From positions 1 through 64,000 of the forward strand of contig JACHLS010000011.1 of assembly GCA_014204635.1 (NCBI GenBank): DNA of 64,000 nt. The letters run 5' to 3'. This document shows, piece after piece, positions 25,907-35,168 of the stretch; the first letter of the stretch is position 1; each line of letters begins with the position of its first letter. The stretch is from Sporosarcina luteola (lineage in GTDB: Bacteria; Bacillota; Bacilli; Bacillales_A; Planococcaceae). The notes beneath the pieces were generated by a model that was not told the DNA's origin, did no database searches, and saw only the letters and a program-made list of their open reading frames with translations. A program made the position numbers and the translations under genes.

Positions 25907-26488
25907 ATGATTATTAGGGATTATCAACCAAATGATGAGGTTGGATGGCTCAGATGCCGAATACTTGCGTTTTTAAATACGTCGTATTTTGATCATGTCT
26001 TAAATAAGAAAGAACGCTATGAGAATCCTGCGATTGAGCTTGTCGCTGAAGTGGATGGCCAAATTGTTGGACTGATTGATGTGGAATACGAAGAAAAAGA
26101 AAGAACCGTTTGCTCTAGGGGAGAAGGAGTAGGCGGGATGATTTGGCATATTGCAGTACATCCCGATTATTCCCGAAAAAAAATCGGACAACAATTGCTT
26201 TATGCGGCTGAAAGTAAAGCCAAAAAAATAGGATTAAATCGATTGGAGGCATGGACACGGGACGACCTTTGGGTTCAAGACTGGTATAAAAAAATGAACT
26301 TCCATATCGTTGATTCTTATTATCACATATATTTTGAAGGGGATGAAATGAATCATCGTATTCAAAGTGACATTCCCCAACTGTATCTTATAAACGCTTT
26401 CGCCCATTATGTGGGAAATGACATTGACCAATTGAAAACAACTTATAAACGTATTCATCAGTGTGTTTGTTTTGAAAAATACTTCTAA
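25907..26488 (+). CDS. GNAT N-acetyltransferase
   Basis: The 193-residue protein is a GNAT acetyltransferase. The core includes IELVAEVDGQIVGLIDVEYE, the acetyl-CoA loop in HIAVHPDYSRKKIGQQLLY (R-K-K-I-G-Q variant of Q/RxxGxG/A), and LEAWTRDDLWVQDWYKKMNF. A ~50-residue C-terminal extension (MNHRIQSDIPQLYLINAFAH) is not typical of the core fold. ATG 25907 follows AGGAGGATAAA. Substrate unknown. Confidence 0.8.
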   Translation: MIIRDYQPNDEVGWLRCRILAFLNTSYFDHVLNKKERYENPAIELVAEVDGQIVGLIDVEYEEKERTVCSRGEGVGGMIWHIAVHPDYSRKKIGQQLLYAAESKAKKIGLNRLEAWTRDDLWVQDWYKKMNFHIVDSYYHIYFEGDEMNHRIQSDIPQLYLINAFAHYVGNDIDQLKTTYKRIHQCVCFEKYF

Positions 26489-27042
26489 CCCAAACCTGTC
26501 GACGTAATTGATTCCTTCAGGATCCTAACCTCCGTATATTCGGATAGGGATCTGTAAGTGAAAACAACACAACAAGAACTCTTATTTGCATTTGAAAAAA
26601 TGTGCTTCGAATGTATAAATCACTCCATAAAAACTCTATAGCTGTTATGGAAAGTAGTATGGAACAACTGAATTTAATTACTAGATTGCATAACGGTGTG
26701 TATTCATGAAGGACTAACCCAAAGCCTCATTTCATTCAAGAAATGAGGCTTTTTACAATTGACATGTCTTTCGTGATGATGATCTGTTTCCGTTGCCTCC
26801 AGAATCAGAACCTCCGATACCGAATTAAGGGAGGGCTTCCGCAATAGCAGTCTGACAGCTGCGAATCAGATGAGAAAGGCGTACCTGCGAGCATGCCAAG
26901 GTTAGAGAACATCATTTTTACATAAAATTAGCTCTGCCATTTCATTAGAACACATATATTGGAAGGTGCTAATTATGTTTTCTGAATTGGGAATGCTATA
27001 ATGAAAAGGATTTAATATACAATCGTTTGAAGGGGGGAGACC
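26489..27042. other. Gene-poor gap with a terminator
   Basis: This 554-bp stretch contains short broken frames only, for example one starting GTG AAA ACA ACA near 26559 that stops after 27 codons. A clear rho-independent terminator lies at 26721-26755. Near 26519-26550 an imperfect inverted repeat (GATCCTAACCTCCG with CGGATAGGGATC) is visible. No gene can be supported. Confidence 0.5.
26721..26755 (+). terminator. Rho-independent terminator
   Basis: AAAGCCTCATTTC pairs with GAAATGAGGCTTT across ATTCAA and is followed by TTTTT. It is about 230 bp after the GNAT gene and may end that transcript. Confidence 0.8.
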
Positions 27043-29235
27043 GTGAGAAAGCCGATCAGTCAGGTTGACAAAGCGAAATTACGACAGCGCAAGCATATCG
27101 CTTTCCGAATGAATCTCTTATTCTTCTGCATTTTTTTCTTGTTTTCCTTACTCATATTCCGACTTGGCTATTTACAAATTGTCAAAGGAGAAGAATATAC
27201 ACATGAACTCGAAAAAAGGGAAGAGATTGCTGTCAATACTAGTGTCCCCAGAGGAAGAATGTACGACCGCAATGGCAACGTGCTTGTAGATAATGAACCG
27301 AAAAATGCTATTACTTATACGAAAACGACTTCCACGACTTCTAAGGAAATGTTGAAAATAGCCAAGGATTTAGCCAAGTTGATCGATCAGGATACAAAAC
27401 GGATTACTCTTGGCGATAAGCGGGATTATTGGATCCTATTAAACGCAAACAAAGCAGAGGAAAAAGTAACGAAAAAGGAAATGGAAGCATTAAGAAAGAA
27501 GCATGACACATGGACAGAGAAAGAAATTCAGAAGAAGATAAACCAAATGACCCGAGAGCGAATTACCGAAGAAGAATTGAACTCATTCACAGAAAAAGAA
27601 CTTAAAGTACTTGCGATTTATCGGGAAATGATGTCAGGTTATGCGTATTCGCCTCAAATTATCAAAAGTGATCAAGTGACGGAACGTGAATATGCAGCAG
27701 TTTCTGAACGCTTAAATGACTTGCCTGGAGTTGATACAACAACAGACTGGGAGCGTGTCAAGCTTTCGGATAATACATTGATCGGCTCTACTACAACGCC
27801 GTTGCAAGGGATTCCACGGACGCGGCTCGATTATTTTTTGGCAAGAGATTATTCGAGAAATGATCGAGTCGGGATCAGTTATTTGGAGCAGTATTATGAG
27901 GAATTGCTAAAGGGACAAAAAACAATTGTGAAAACTGTGAAGGACCGAACGGGACGGGTTGTGGAGACAAAGGTCGTTAGGGACGGGGAACCCGGAAAGG
28001 ATCTTGTATTAACGTTAGATAGTGAGCTTCACAAAGCACTGGAACAAGTGGTAGAAGATAAGTTGCTCGCATTAAAACCGTTAGGGACCTCATCCCTCTT
28101 GGATCGAGCTTTCCTAGTCATGATGGACCCAAATAACGGGGAAGTATTGGCCCTTGTTGGCAAGCAGCTTGTCCAAGATAAAGACACGGGAAAATGGGAA
28201 GTGCGAGATTTTGCGTTTGGAACGTTCACTTCAGCTTATGAAGTAGGATCGACTGTCAAACTAGCTACCGTCCTGACAGGATATAGCGAGAATGTACTTT
28301 CAATCGGCGAAGTGATCATAGACGAGCCTATTTACATTGCAAGAGACCGCGTCAAACAATCCTTGTTTAATCGCGGTGGCAGCAGAGTCCCGTTAACAGA
28401 TGTGGAAGCGTTAGGCAAGTCATCCAACGTTTATATGTTTAAGATAGCCATTGCTCTGGGGGATGCCGTATACCGTCCTCATAAACCGTTGCCAATCAAC
28501 GTGGAAGGATTTGATAAGCTCCGTCAATCCTATGCCTCTTTTGGATTAGGCGTAAATACGGGAATCGATTTGCCGGGCGAATACGCGGGATATCCTGGAA
28601 CGGACACTATATCGGGAAAATTACTCGACTTTTCGATTGGCCAATTTGATACTTACACTCCGATGCAATTAGCCCAATATGTATCGACGGTCGCGAATGG
28701 TGGATACCGGGTGGCGCCGAGAGTGTTGAAAGAAATCAGGGAACCTTCACCTGATGGGGTAACATTCGGTGCGTTGCTGCAGGAAACCGAGGCAAAAGTG
28801 TTAAACCGCATACACAATACGGCCGAAGAAATTGAACAAGTGAAAAAAGGAATGCTTTATACGTATGGACCTAGAGGAACAGCGCCTAACCTTTTCGCAA
28901 ATGCGGAGTATACGGCGGCTGGAAAAACAGGGACTGCTCAATCTGCTTATTATGACGGTACAGATCGAAGCAAATACGGAACGAAGACCGTCAATTTGAC
29001 GCATATCGGATTTGCCCCAGTCGAATCGCCAGAAGTCGCATTCTCCATCGTTATGCCGAATGTCTCAACGGGCGATTATGAGTCCAGATGGAGCAATGAT
29101 ATGGCGAGAGAAGCGTTAGATATTTATTTTGACATCAAGAAAAGAAGGATGAAAGAAATGCAGCCGGTTACGACAGATTTGCCTATAGGCAGGGAAGTCG
29201 ACAAACAGGAAAAAGAGAGCTTCGGACGGCAATGA
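27043..29235 (+). CDS. Class B penicillin-binding protein (transpeptidase)
   Basis: The 730-residue protein is a monofunctional D,D-transpeptidase anchored by one N-terminal helix (MNLLFFCIFFLFSLLIF). A PBP dimer domain follows (VNTSVPRGRMYDRNGNVL). The active-site motifs are Ser403-x-x-Lys406 in YEVGSTVKLA, Ser460-Ser-Asn462 in GKSSNVYMF, and Lys628-Thr-Gly in AAGKTGTAQ. It resembles the elongation-type PBP2A/PbpH group of B. subtilis and would crosslink peptidoglycan in the side wall. Start is GTG 27043 behind AAGGGGGGAG. Monocistronic, with a terminator overlapping its stop. Confidence 0.9.
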   Translation: MRKPISQVDKAKLRQRKHIAFRMNLLFFCIFFLFSLLIFRLGYLQIVKGEEYTHELEKREEIAVNTSVPRGRMYDRNGNVLVDNEPKNAITYTKTTSTTSKEMLKIAKDLAKLIDQDTKRITLGDKRDYWILLNANKAEEKVTKKEMEALRKKHDTWTEKEIQKKINQMTRERITEEELNSFTEKELKVLAIYREMMSGYAYSPQIIKSDQVTEREYAAVSERLNDLPGVDTTTDWERVKLSDNTLIGSTTTPLQGIPRTRLDYFLARDYSRNDRVGISYLEQYYEELLKGQKTIVKTVKDRTGRVVETKVVRDGEPGKDLVLTLDSELHKALEQVVEDKLLALKPLGTSSLLDRAFLVMMDPNNGEVLALVGKQLVQDKDTGKWEVRDFAFGTFTSAYEVGSTVKLATVLTGYSENVLSIGEVIIDEPIYIARDRVKQSLFNRGGSRVPLTDVEALGKSSNVYMFKIAIALGDAVYRPHKPLPINVEGFDKLRQSYASFGLGVNTGIDLPGEYAGYPGTDTISGKLLDFSIGQFDTYTPMQLAQYVSTVANGGYRVAPRVLKEIREPSPDGVTFGALLQETEAKVLNRIHNTAEEIEQVKKGMLYTYGPRGTAPNLFANAEYTAAGKTGTAQSAYYDGTDRSKYGTKTVNLTHIGFAPVESPEVAFSIVMPNVSTGDYESRWSNDMAREALDIYFDIKKRRMKEMQPVTTDLPIGREVDKQEKESFGRQ

Positions 29236-29253
29236 CTGTCCGATGCTTTTTTT
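29219..29253 (+). terminator. Rho-independent terminator of the PBP gene
   Basis: TTCGGAC pairs with GTCCGA around an internal loop, spans the stop codon and is followed by TTTTTTT. Confidence 0.75.
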
Positions 29254-29297
29254 GTGAAAATTTTCGACTGAGAGATAAAGAAGTGTTAAAAAAATAA

Positions 29298-29357
29298 AGT
29301 CACCATGTTGACTTTATTTTCAGGATGGCTTATAGTCAAGAAGTCAACATGGTGACT
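29298..29357 (+). promoter_or_regulatory. MarR-type promoter with two palindromic operators
   Basis: AGTCACCATGTTGACT at 29298-29313 and AGTCAACATGGTGACT at 29342-29357 are exact reverse complements, and each is itself a near palindrome of form AGTCAM-CATG-KTGACT. Their centres are 44 bp apart. The -35 TTGACT (29308-29313) lies inside the first operator. The -10 TATAGT (29331-29336) is 17 bp further on and the second operator follows. Binding of the MarR protein encoded next would cover -35 and the start region, so autorepression of the whole operon is expected. Confidence 0.85.
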
Positions 29358-29373
29358 AATAAAGGAGGAAGCT

Positions 29374-29940
29374 ATGGATATCAATCAATTTGTAAAAGAA
29401 TTGCATTTTATGCAACAAAGCTATGCAACCTTATTTTCAGTTGTCAATAAAGTTCAAAGCCAGGGAGACGAATACTTGGAAATTTTAACTTCCAGACAAC
29501 ATATGGCGCTCATTGCCATTGCCCATATACCAGTGGAGCAGACAACCCTCATGAATATTGCTAAAAAATTGGACACCACGAAACAAACCGCCAATAAATT
29601 AATAGCCAGTCTTGCGAAGAAGGGGTATGTCAGAACATTTCCGAATAAAATCGATAAACGTTCCATCAATGTCGAAATTACACCGGAAGGAAAACGAGCG
29701 CTCATCACTTCGTCAGAAAAGGCGACTTTGTTTTTAGAAAAGATGTTTCACGAATTTACAACAGATGAAGTGGAATTGTTTTGGAAGCTGTTGCAAAAAC
29801 TATATCGTTTTGACGGAGAAGAACAGGATGGATTTGAGGAAAACGCCAAGATTGTATTTGACGACGCTATGCAGGTTGAAATGAATTCCTATGAGCAACA
29901 GATTTTGGATGAATTTTCAAAGCGGCGATATGGAAAATAG
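29374..29940 (+). CDS. MarR-family transcriptional regulator
   Basis: The 188-residue protein has the winged-helix core of MarR regulators: SRQHMALIAIAHIPVEQTT, LMNIAKKLDTTKQTANKLIA (recognition helix) and the wing KKGYVRTFPNKIDKRSINVE. It has a C-terminal extension of about 40 residues beyond the usual MarR length. ATG 29374 follows AAAGGAGG. The promoter carries two matching palindromes, and the gene heads an operon with three ABC-2 transporter genes, so it probably represses the transporter until an effector, such as an antimicrobial, binds. Confidence 0.88.
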   Translation: MDINQFVKELHFMQQSYATLFSVVNKVQSQGDEYLEILTSRQHMALIAIAHIPVEQTTLMNIAKKLDTTKQTANKLIASLAKKGYVRTFPNKIDKRSINVEITPEGKRALITSSEKATLFLEKMFHEFTTDEVELFWKLLQKLYRFDGEEQDGFEENAKIVFDDAMQVEMNSYEQQILDEFSKRRYGK

Positions 29941-29994
29941 ACGCAGCAGCAACGTACAGTAAGTTTACTATAGCGAACGGAAGGTGAGTAAGTA

Positions 29995-30933
29995 TTGAAA
30001 ACAATTGTTTCCATACGTAACCTAGAAAAACATTACGGTCCCAAAAGGGCTGTTGCAGGTATTAGTTTTACCATGACTGAAGGAGAAATCCTAGGTCTTT
30101 TAGGGCCTAATGGTGCAGGAAAAAGTACAACGATCAATATTCTTTCGACAATTCTTTCTCCGGATAAAGGGGAGGTCGAGATAGTAGGACATGATCTACG
30201 AAAGGAACCACTGGCAATTAAACAAAACATTGGGATCGTCCCGCAAGATCTAGCCATTTTTGAAGAAATAACAGCAGAACAGAATGTTCGTTTTTTTGCC
30301 GGCTTATATAAGCTGAAACGAGACGACTTGGATGAACTGGTCAAAGAGGCATTGGAACTGGTCGGTTTAGAAGATAGAAAAAAAGAGAAACCGAAGACTT
30401 TTTCGGGCGGCATGAAGAGGCGATTAAACATTGCATGTGCGATTGCTCATCGTCCTAAATTGATTATTATGGATGAACCGACCGTGGGGATTGATCCACA
30501 ATCCCGGAACCATATTTTAGAGTCGATCAAAACGCTTCGTGAAAAAGGGGCAACGATTATATATTCTACTCATTATATGGAGGAAGTCGAAGCGATTGCC
30601 GACAGGATCATGATTATGAATGAAGGGGTGATCATTGCAGAAGGCACGAAGGAGGAGTTAATTCAAATCGCAGGAAATGAAACAATTTATCGGTTCGAGC
30701 TGAATAACTCGCAAAATCTGGACGAACAGCGGATTTCTCAGATACCCGGAATTACGAATGTTCATCTAGCGGAAAACCAATTAACGGTACAAAGTGAAAA
30801 GTCCAAGTCCATTTTACATGCCATTATAGCCACCTTATTTGATAATGGCTGTACGTTTGAAAAGATGACCAGTAAAGAAACATCTTTGGAAACCGTCTTT
30901 TTAGAATTAACGGGTAAGAGACTGAGAGATTAG
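29995..30933 (+). CDS. ABC transporter ATP-binding protein
   Basis: The 312-residue ATPase has Walker A GPNGAGKST, signature FSGGMKRRL (DrrA/LnrL-type), and Walker B LIIMDEPTVGID. A ~80-residue C-terminal extension is typical of drug and lantibiotic-type ABC-2 ATPases. It serves the two permeases encoded next. Start is TTG 29995 behind GGAAGGTGAG. The operon order regulator-ATPase-permease-permease resembles linearmycin-type (LnrLMN) resistance transporters, but the substrate is inferred only. Confidence 0.87.
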   Translation: MKTIVSIRNLEKHYGPKRAVAGISFTMTEGEILGLLGPNGAGKSTTINILSTILSPDKGEVEIVGHDLRKEPLAIKQNIGIVPQDLAIFEEITAEQNVRFFAGLYKLKRDDLDELVKEALELVGLEDRKKEKPKTFSGGMKRRLNIACAIAHRPKLIIMDEPTVGIDPQSRNHILESIKTLREKGATIIYSTHYMEEVEAIADRIMIMNEGVIIAEGTKEELIQIAGNETIYRFELNNSQNLDEQRISQIPGITNVHLAENQLTVQSEKSKSILHAIIATLFDNGCTFEKMTSKETSLETVFLELTGKRLRD

Positions 30934-30943
30934 GAGTGATAAA

Positions 30944-31690
30944 GTGCGATTCTTAAAAATTGCCGCATTTGATTTTAGAAATATTATAAGGAACCCTACT
31001 TTACTGTTTTCCAATATGGTTTTGCCCTTGGTATTGATCGGTGTAATGGGTTTTGTGACACAATCTTTTTTTGGCTCCGGTCTATTGAGTTCCTATGATT
31101 ACTATGGAATCACCATGATAACGTTATCCGCCTTGTTAGTTATCATGACGGCTACCAACGCTTTTATGGAAGAACAAGTGAAGAAGGCGAACATACGGAT
31201 GATCTACGCCCCGATAGCCAAAGCAGAAATCTACTTATCCAAAATACTGTCAACTTTTCTTGTTGGAACCCTATCATTCATTTTTATTCTAATGATCGGT
31301 CAATATGGTTTTGGAATTAACTTTGGTGGAGATCATCTCCCTTACATTGTCATACTGATCAGTATGCTTGTATTGTTTGGCAGTTGTTTTGGCACAATGA
31401 TGTGCTGTGTGTTAGGGGATGAAGAGAAGGCTAGTTCCATTTCACAATTGCCTGTTCTTCTGTTCAGTGCATTTGGCGGGATATTCTTCAGTACCTATGG
31501 GCTAGGAAAAACGGTGGCATTTTTGTCAAATGTATCCCCTGTCAAGTGGATAGTGGAATGTGCATTCCGAATTATTTACGACAATGACTTCACATTACTG
31601 CTGCCTGTCACACTCTCTCTTCTCGGAGCTTCTGCTGTTTGTATCCTTGTCTGTCAACTCACGTTCAAACCGGAGGAATTTACATGCTGA
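30944..31690 (+). CDS. ABC-2 type permease
   Basis: The 248-residue membrane protein has the six-helix ABC-2 layout: an N-terminal amphipathic segment (FLKIAAFDFRNIIRNPTLLF), then helices including VLPLVLIGVMGFVTQSFFG, a long TM pair (TFLVGTLSFIFILMIGQYGF), and KWIVECAFRIIYDNDF near the end. It follows the ATPase by 10 bp and overlaps the next permease. It would form a heterodimeric channel with it. Confidence 0.82.
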   Translation: MRFLKIAAFDFRNIIRNPTLLFSNMVLPLVLIGVMGFVTQSFFGSGLLSSYDYYGITMITLSALLVIMTATNAFMEEQVKKANIRMIYAPIAKAEIYLSKILSTFLVGTLSFIFILMIGQYGFGINFGGDHLPYIVILISMLVLFGSCFGTMMCCVLGDEEKASSISQLPVLLFSAFGGIFFSTYGLGKTVAFLSNVSPVKWIVECAFRIIYDNDFTLLLPVTLSLLGASAVCILVCQLTFKPEEFTC

Positions 31691-32655
31691 CTATTCTACG
31701 CAACAGGTTTTTACGGGTCCCTGATAAGTTGTATATTATTATTATTGCGGTTGTTATCATACCCTTAGTGATCGGCGCCGTTATCTATTTTTCGGGGGCG
31801 ACCCAGAGTCCATATAAGATCGCCTTCATTTCAAAGGAGGACGCACCGCCAGTCAAACATGAATTGATCCAAATAGAACAAATGAATGAACGGCCCGCCA
31901 TGTCGGCACTTGTCATGGGAAAATACAACGCGATTGTAGAGGCCGTAGAGGATCAAAAATATACCGTCACTACATATAAAGATGAGTCTTTCAAAAAAAC
32001 AATAGAAGAGTATTTTGAGACAGGTAAGCTTCCGGTAAACCATACCACAGCCAAAAGGGGAATAGGGACATCCATTTTAGGAGTTATTCTCCTCATTGCC
32101 CTCATGCAAGGTGTGGCGTTAACGACGTTTTATCCTGATGACCGCAATAAGTCGACGTTTAAGCGGATCATGATGTCCCCTCTCACAAGTCGGCAGTATT
32201 TGGTCGCCCAAGGAATGTTCACATTCAGCTGCCTCTTTGTACCAACCTATTTCGTCATTCTAGTTATGAAAATATGCTTCAAAATAAATATTGGGTTTGG
32301 ATTGGGTGCTCTCACCGGATTGCTGATCATCGCAACTGCTCTTGCCACAGCGTTTTCCTTGTTCATGGCTTCGGTCATGAATCGCAATATCAGTTTGGCT
32401 ACAAGCGGCATAAGTATTCTCACTTGCCTACTAGCTGGCTGTCTATTTAACTATGACAGTCAGAGTAAGTGGTTAGATGCGGTTACCAATATCCTTCCAC
32501 AGAAACCTTTCATGACGCTAAGCCAAGGCATGGAAGGGGGACAAACTTTCTCAGACTTCCCTTGGCAGATCGGTTATATTGTTGGCTGGATCATTGTTTT
32601 ATGGTTTGAGGGGAGTCTCATAACGAAAAAGAAAGTGCAAAAAGGTATTTATTAG
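31684..32655 (+). CDS. ABC-2 type permease with extracellular loop
   Basis: The 323-residue permease begins with one helix (LYIIIIAVVIIPLVIGAVIY) and a ~110-residue outside domain, then five helices (ILGVILLIALMQGVALTTFY and later), as in the LnrN/YhgE-like ABC-2 permeases. The start is ATG 31684 behind GGAGGAATT, overlapping the previous stop by 7 bp. An upstream in-frame ATG at 31639 lies within the preceding gene. The MFS-like motif TFKRIMMSPLTSRQY is the typical loop of ABC-2 drug permeases. Ends the operon. Confidence 0.82.
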   Translation: MLTILRNRFLRVPDKLYIIIIAVVIIPLVIGAVIYFSGATQSPYKIAFISKEDAPPVKHELIQIEQMNERPAMSALVMGKYNAIVEAVEDQKYTVTTYKDESFKKTIEEYFETGKLPVNHTTAKRGIGTSILGVILLIALMQGVALTTFYPDDRNKSTFKRIMMSPLTSRQYLVAQGMFTFSCLFVPTYFVILVMKICFKINIGFGLGALTGLLIIATALATAFSLFMASVMNRNISLATSGISILTCLLAGCLFNYDSQSKWLDAVTNILPQKPFMTLSQGMEGGQTFSDFPWQIGYIVGWIIVLWFEGSLITKKKVQKGIY

Positions 32656-32666
32656 GATCATTTAGG

Positions 32667-32697
32667 AAGAAGAGGGCCCAATTAGCCCTCTTCTTTC
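32667..32697 (+). terminator. Rho-independent terminator of the MarR/ABC operon
   Basis: GAAGAAGAGGGC pairs with GCCCTCTTCTTTC across CCAATTA. Confidence 0.8.
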
Positions 32698-32794
32698 ATG
32701 TTATATAACCATTTCTTTTACAATGATATCGGGTTTAACTAGATATATAACCTGACTTACATGGAGTCTTAATCCAACAAATCGAGGTGATAAT

Positions 32795-33058
32795 ATGATG
32801 ACGAAAAATCGGATCAATGAGCGTGGACAGCAAAAAATGTAGACCAATGAACAATTGGGGCTACAAGATCTACTTATTCAGAAGTAAGATGCGGCAATTG
32901 ATATCTACTTCATTTATCCGCTGATACAAGAACATTATTTGACAGTCGGGAGACCCAGAAACGTCTCCATAATATTTTGTCAAAAAGAGCTTTACTCAAT
33001 ATCACTAGGCATACGACCCACGCTTCAGGATAATGAAGCGAAGAAACTTGCCAACTGA
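32795..33058 (+). pseudogene. Decayed gene with two in-frame stops
   Basis: From ATG 32795 (behind GAGGTGATA) an 88-codon frame runs to TGA 33056-33058, interrupted only by TAG at 32840 and TAA near 32888. The flanking segments read as protein (NRINERGQQKM, TNEQLGLQDLLIQ, LTVGRPRNVSIIFCQKEL, LGIRPTLQDNEAKKLAN). I read it as a recently inactivated small gene of unknown family. The rest of the gap 32700-33250 holds only a terminator. Confidence 0.35.
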
Positions 33059-33142
33059 TATGGAAAGCGCCAGTTTTAGCACAATATAAGCGAAAACAAA
33101 AAGGAGAAAGGACTCTTTTGGAAAAAAAATAATACAGGAAGA

Positions 33143-33178
33143 GAGAGCTAGAAATCAAATTGATTTCCAGCTCTTTTT
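33143..33178 (+). terminator. Rho-independent terminator
   Basis: GAGAGCTAGAAATCA pairs with GATTTCCAGCTCTT around AATT and is followed by TTTT. It lies downstream of the decayed gene at 32795. Confidence 0.8.
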
Positions 33179-33256
33179 TCAACAATATAAGAAAACCATC
33201 CAACTTACCAATATACTGTTATCTCATATTTCCAGCTTATAAGATTTAGTTATAAA

Positions 33257-34360
33257 CTAGTTAATTCTGTCTGAAAAACTATCCCTTTTATAAGTGATTT
33301 CTCCAAATTCTGTCCAATCCCCAAATGAAGTGAGGTTACCTTCAAAAGTATAGTAAATCTCATTAACTTGAGAATGCTCAAATATAACTTTATTTAGTTC
33401 TTGTACTAAATTAGCTTTTTCAATTAACGATGGATTACCAACAATGTAACCGAAATGTTTAAAGTCTACGGCAACTGTACCGTTATTATCAATATATACC
33501 CCATTAAGTGCCTCACTTAGAGATGAATCAAATTGGTCCAATAGTAATTTAGTGATGTCTGCTTCGATGTAAGTATTTATATATCCAAATTTATCGAGTT
33601 CCAGTACTTTATCTTCATAAACAAACTCTTTTAATTGAGCTATTTCTTCTTCTAAATCAGTAGTAGTAATTGGACAAGCAGATACCCTACAGTCTTTTGC
33701 TCCTGTAAAATTATGAATTCCGCCAGCTATTGCAGTAGCAATCGAGGTCTTTTGGTCTCTCATCCATTCCATATCAGGTCTGAAAGTATGAAAACCAACT
33801 TCAACGTAAGCAGACGGCATTTTGGTTGCGCTCAATTCATACAGATTACTCCCAACAATAGCCTTATCTGAATCTACCTTGTCATATCCTCTTCCAGGGC
33901 TTAAATTTTTCAGTCTATTTAGCACAGCACTAGCTGCAGTAGAGCTTTTGTTCACATTGTGCATAACTAATGTGCCTGAAGCACCGTAATCGAGATTGGT
34001 ATTTTTACAGTCAACAGTTGCATTAAAGCTTCCTTTGGCATTTGAGTGGATAGGGACATGTAAATCGGAACCCCAATTGTTTGACTGAGTAGTGTTTGCT
34101 GTCGCTCCGCCTGAGCCAATATATACAGCGTACCCCATTGAAGTAAGAACATTTTTTACTTGTGTTGTAAGAGCTTTTGCATTGTTAATTTCAGAAAAAC
34201 TGTCGCAACCAAATTTGTCAATACCATCATGATTGGCCGGGGATAAATAAATTTTGTAACCATTGTAAGCAGTACCATAGTAGGGGTTTGCCTGAGATGT
34301 TGGAGCAAAAAATACTGTAGACATTATTACTAATAGTAAACCTAACGTTAATTTCTTCAT
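33257..34360 (-). CDS. Secreted N-acetylmuramoyl-L-alanine amidase with GerMN-like tail
   Basis: The 367-residue protein has a signal peptide (KKLTLGLLLVIMSTVFFAPT, cleavage after SQA) and an Amidase_3 domain over residues ~35-220. Zinc and catalytic residues are seen in LSPANHDG (His), DSFSEINNAK (Glu), VPIHSNA (His) and YVEVGFHT (Glu). The domain would cut the amide between MurNAc and L-Ala. A coiled segment (TTDLEEEIAQLKEFV) leads to a C-terminal ~100 residues (GTVAVDFKHFGYIV, NLVQELNKVIFEHSQVNEIY) that resembles the GerMN domain of sporulation and germination proteins. The tail assignment is tentative. ATG 34360 follows AAGGAGG. Confidence 0.82.
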   Translation of the reverse strand: MKKLTLGLLLVIMSTVFFAPTSQANPYYGTAYNGYKIYLSPANHDGIDKFGCDSFSEINNAKALTTQVKNVLTSMGYAVYIGSGGATANTTQSNNWGSDLHVPIHSNAKGSFNATVDCKNTNLDYGASGTLVMHNVNKSSTAASAVLNRLKNLSPGRGYDKVDSDKAIVGSNLYELSATKMPSAYVEVGFHTFRPDMEWMRDQKTSIATAIAGGIHNFTGAKDCRVSACPITTTDLEEEIAQLKEFVYEDKVLELDKFGYINTYIEADITKLLLDQFDSSLSEALNGVYIDNNGTVAVDFKHFGYIVGNPSLIEKANLVQELNKVIFEHSQVNEIYYTFEGNLTSFGDWTEFGEITYKRDSFSDRIN

Positions 34361-34571
34361 CTTTTTTTCTCCTCCTTTTTTTGGGGATTATATCCCTTAC
34401 ATACAATGATATTTGAAAGTTTTATAAATTAGTAGCTAAATAAGTTGAAAAAAATGTTAAAACTAACTATTAAAGCGGAATTTTTAAACTATTTTTCCTG
34501 TATTTAAGAAACCATAAAATTGAATTTTAATTTTAATAAATAATGTGACAAAACTAAATATTGGTGGTAGA

Positions 34572-35141
34572 ATGTTCCTGAAATGGAGAGTGAGAAGTTT
34601 GAGGAAATTATTTTTGATTTTATTTTCTTCTTGTCTTTTTGGCTGTCAGATTGATAACAATGGAGAGTTTAAAGTAGATAATGAGTCCCATACAAAAAAT
34701 ATTGATAAGGAAAAAATTACCAATTTAAAGGAAGATGTTAATATGGTTAGGTCTTTTGAAGTTGAGACATACGAAAACGCTTACTTACTGGATACAGTAA
34801 TGGATGATTTAAATGGAGACGGTCGTGATGAAGAAATCACCTTATCGATTACTCCTTCACCATTTGATAAAGAAACAGGAGAGTTATTGTTTTTTGAAGA
34901 CTCACATTTATTCCAATTGCTAGTAAAGGATAACGAAAAGACATATCCCCTTTTTAATGATCATACTGATGGAAAATTACAATATTGGATAGAACAATCT
35001 GCACCAAAAAGGATAGTCCTATTAGAAGAAAGGGGTGTAGGAATAATAATATATGGCTTTACATTTGTAAATGAGGGATTTGAAAAAGAGGTAATTTTAG
35101 ATACAGGCGTCACATTTAAACGTTCAAGAATAGAATGGTAA
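34572..35141 (+). CDS. Hypothetical lipoprotein with EF-hand-like DLNGDGRDE motif
   Basis: The ~189-residue protein has a lipoprotein signal (LRKLFLILFSSCLFGCQIDN, lipobox LFGC). VMDDLNGDGRDEEITLSI resembles the calcium-binding loop of VCBS/FG-GAP repeats. The downstream part is beta-rich. The start is uncertain: ATG 34572 or TTG 34599 both fit, and a longer frame from 34545 has no support. It lies 27 bp before the RNPP-type regulator on the same strand, so it may share its transcript and be part of the same signalling locus. Function unknown. Confidence 0.6.
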   Translation: MFLKWRVRSLRKLFLILFSSCLFGCQIDNNGEFKVDNESHTKNIDKEKITNLKEDVNMVRSFEVETYENAYLLDTVMDDLNGDGRDEEITLSITPSPFDKETGELLFFEDSHLFQLLVKDNEKTYPLFNDHTDGKLQYWIEQSAPKRIVLLEERGVGIIIYGFTFVNEGFEKEVILDTGVTFKRSRIEW

Positions 35142-35168
35142 AAATATTGATTTTCGAAGGGATCGACT

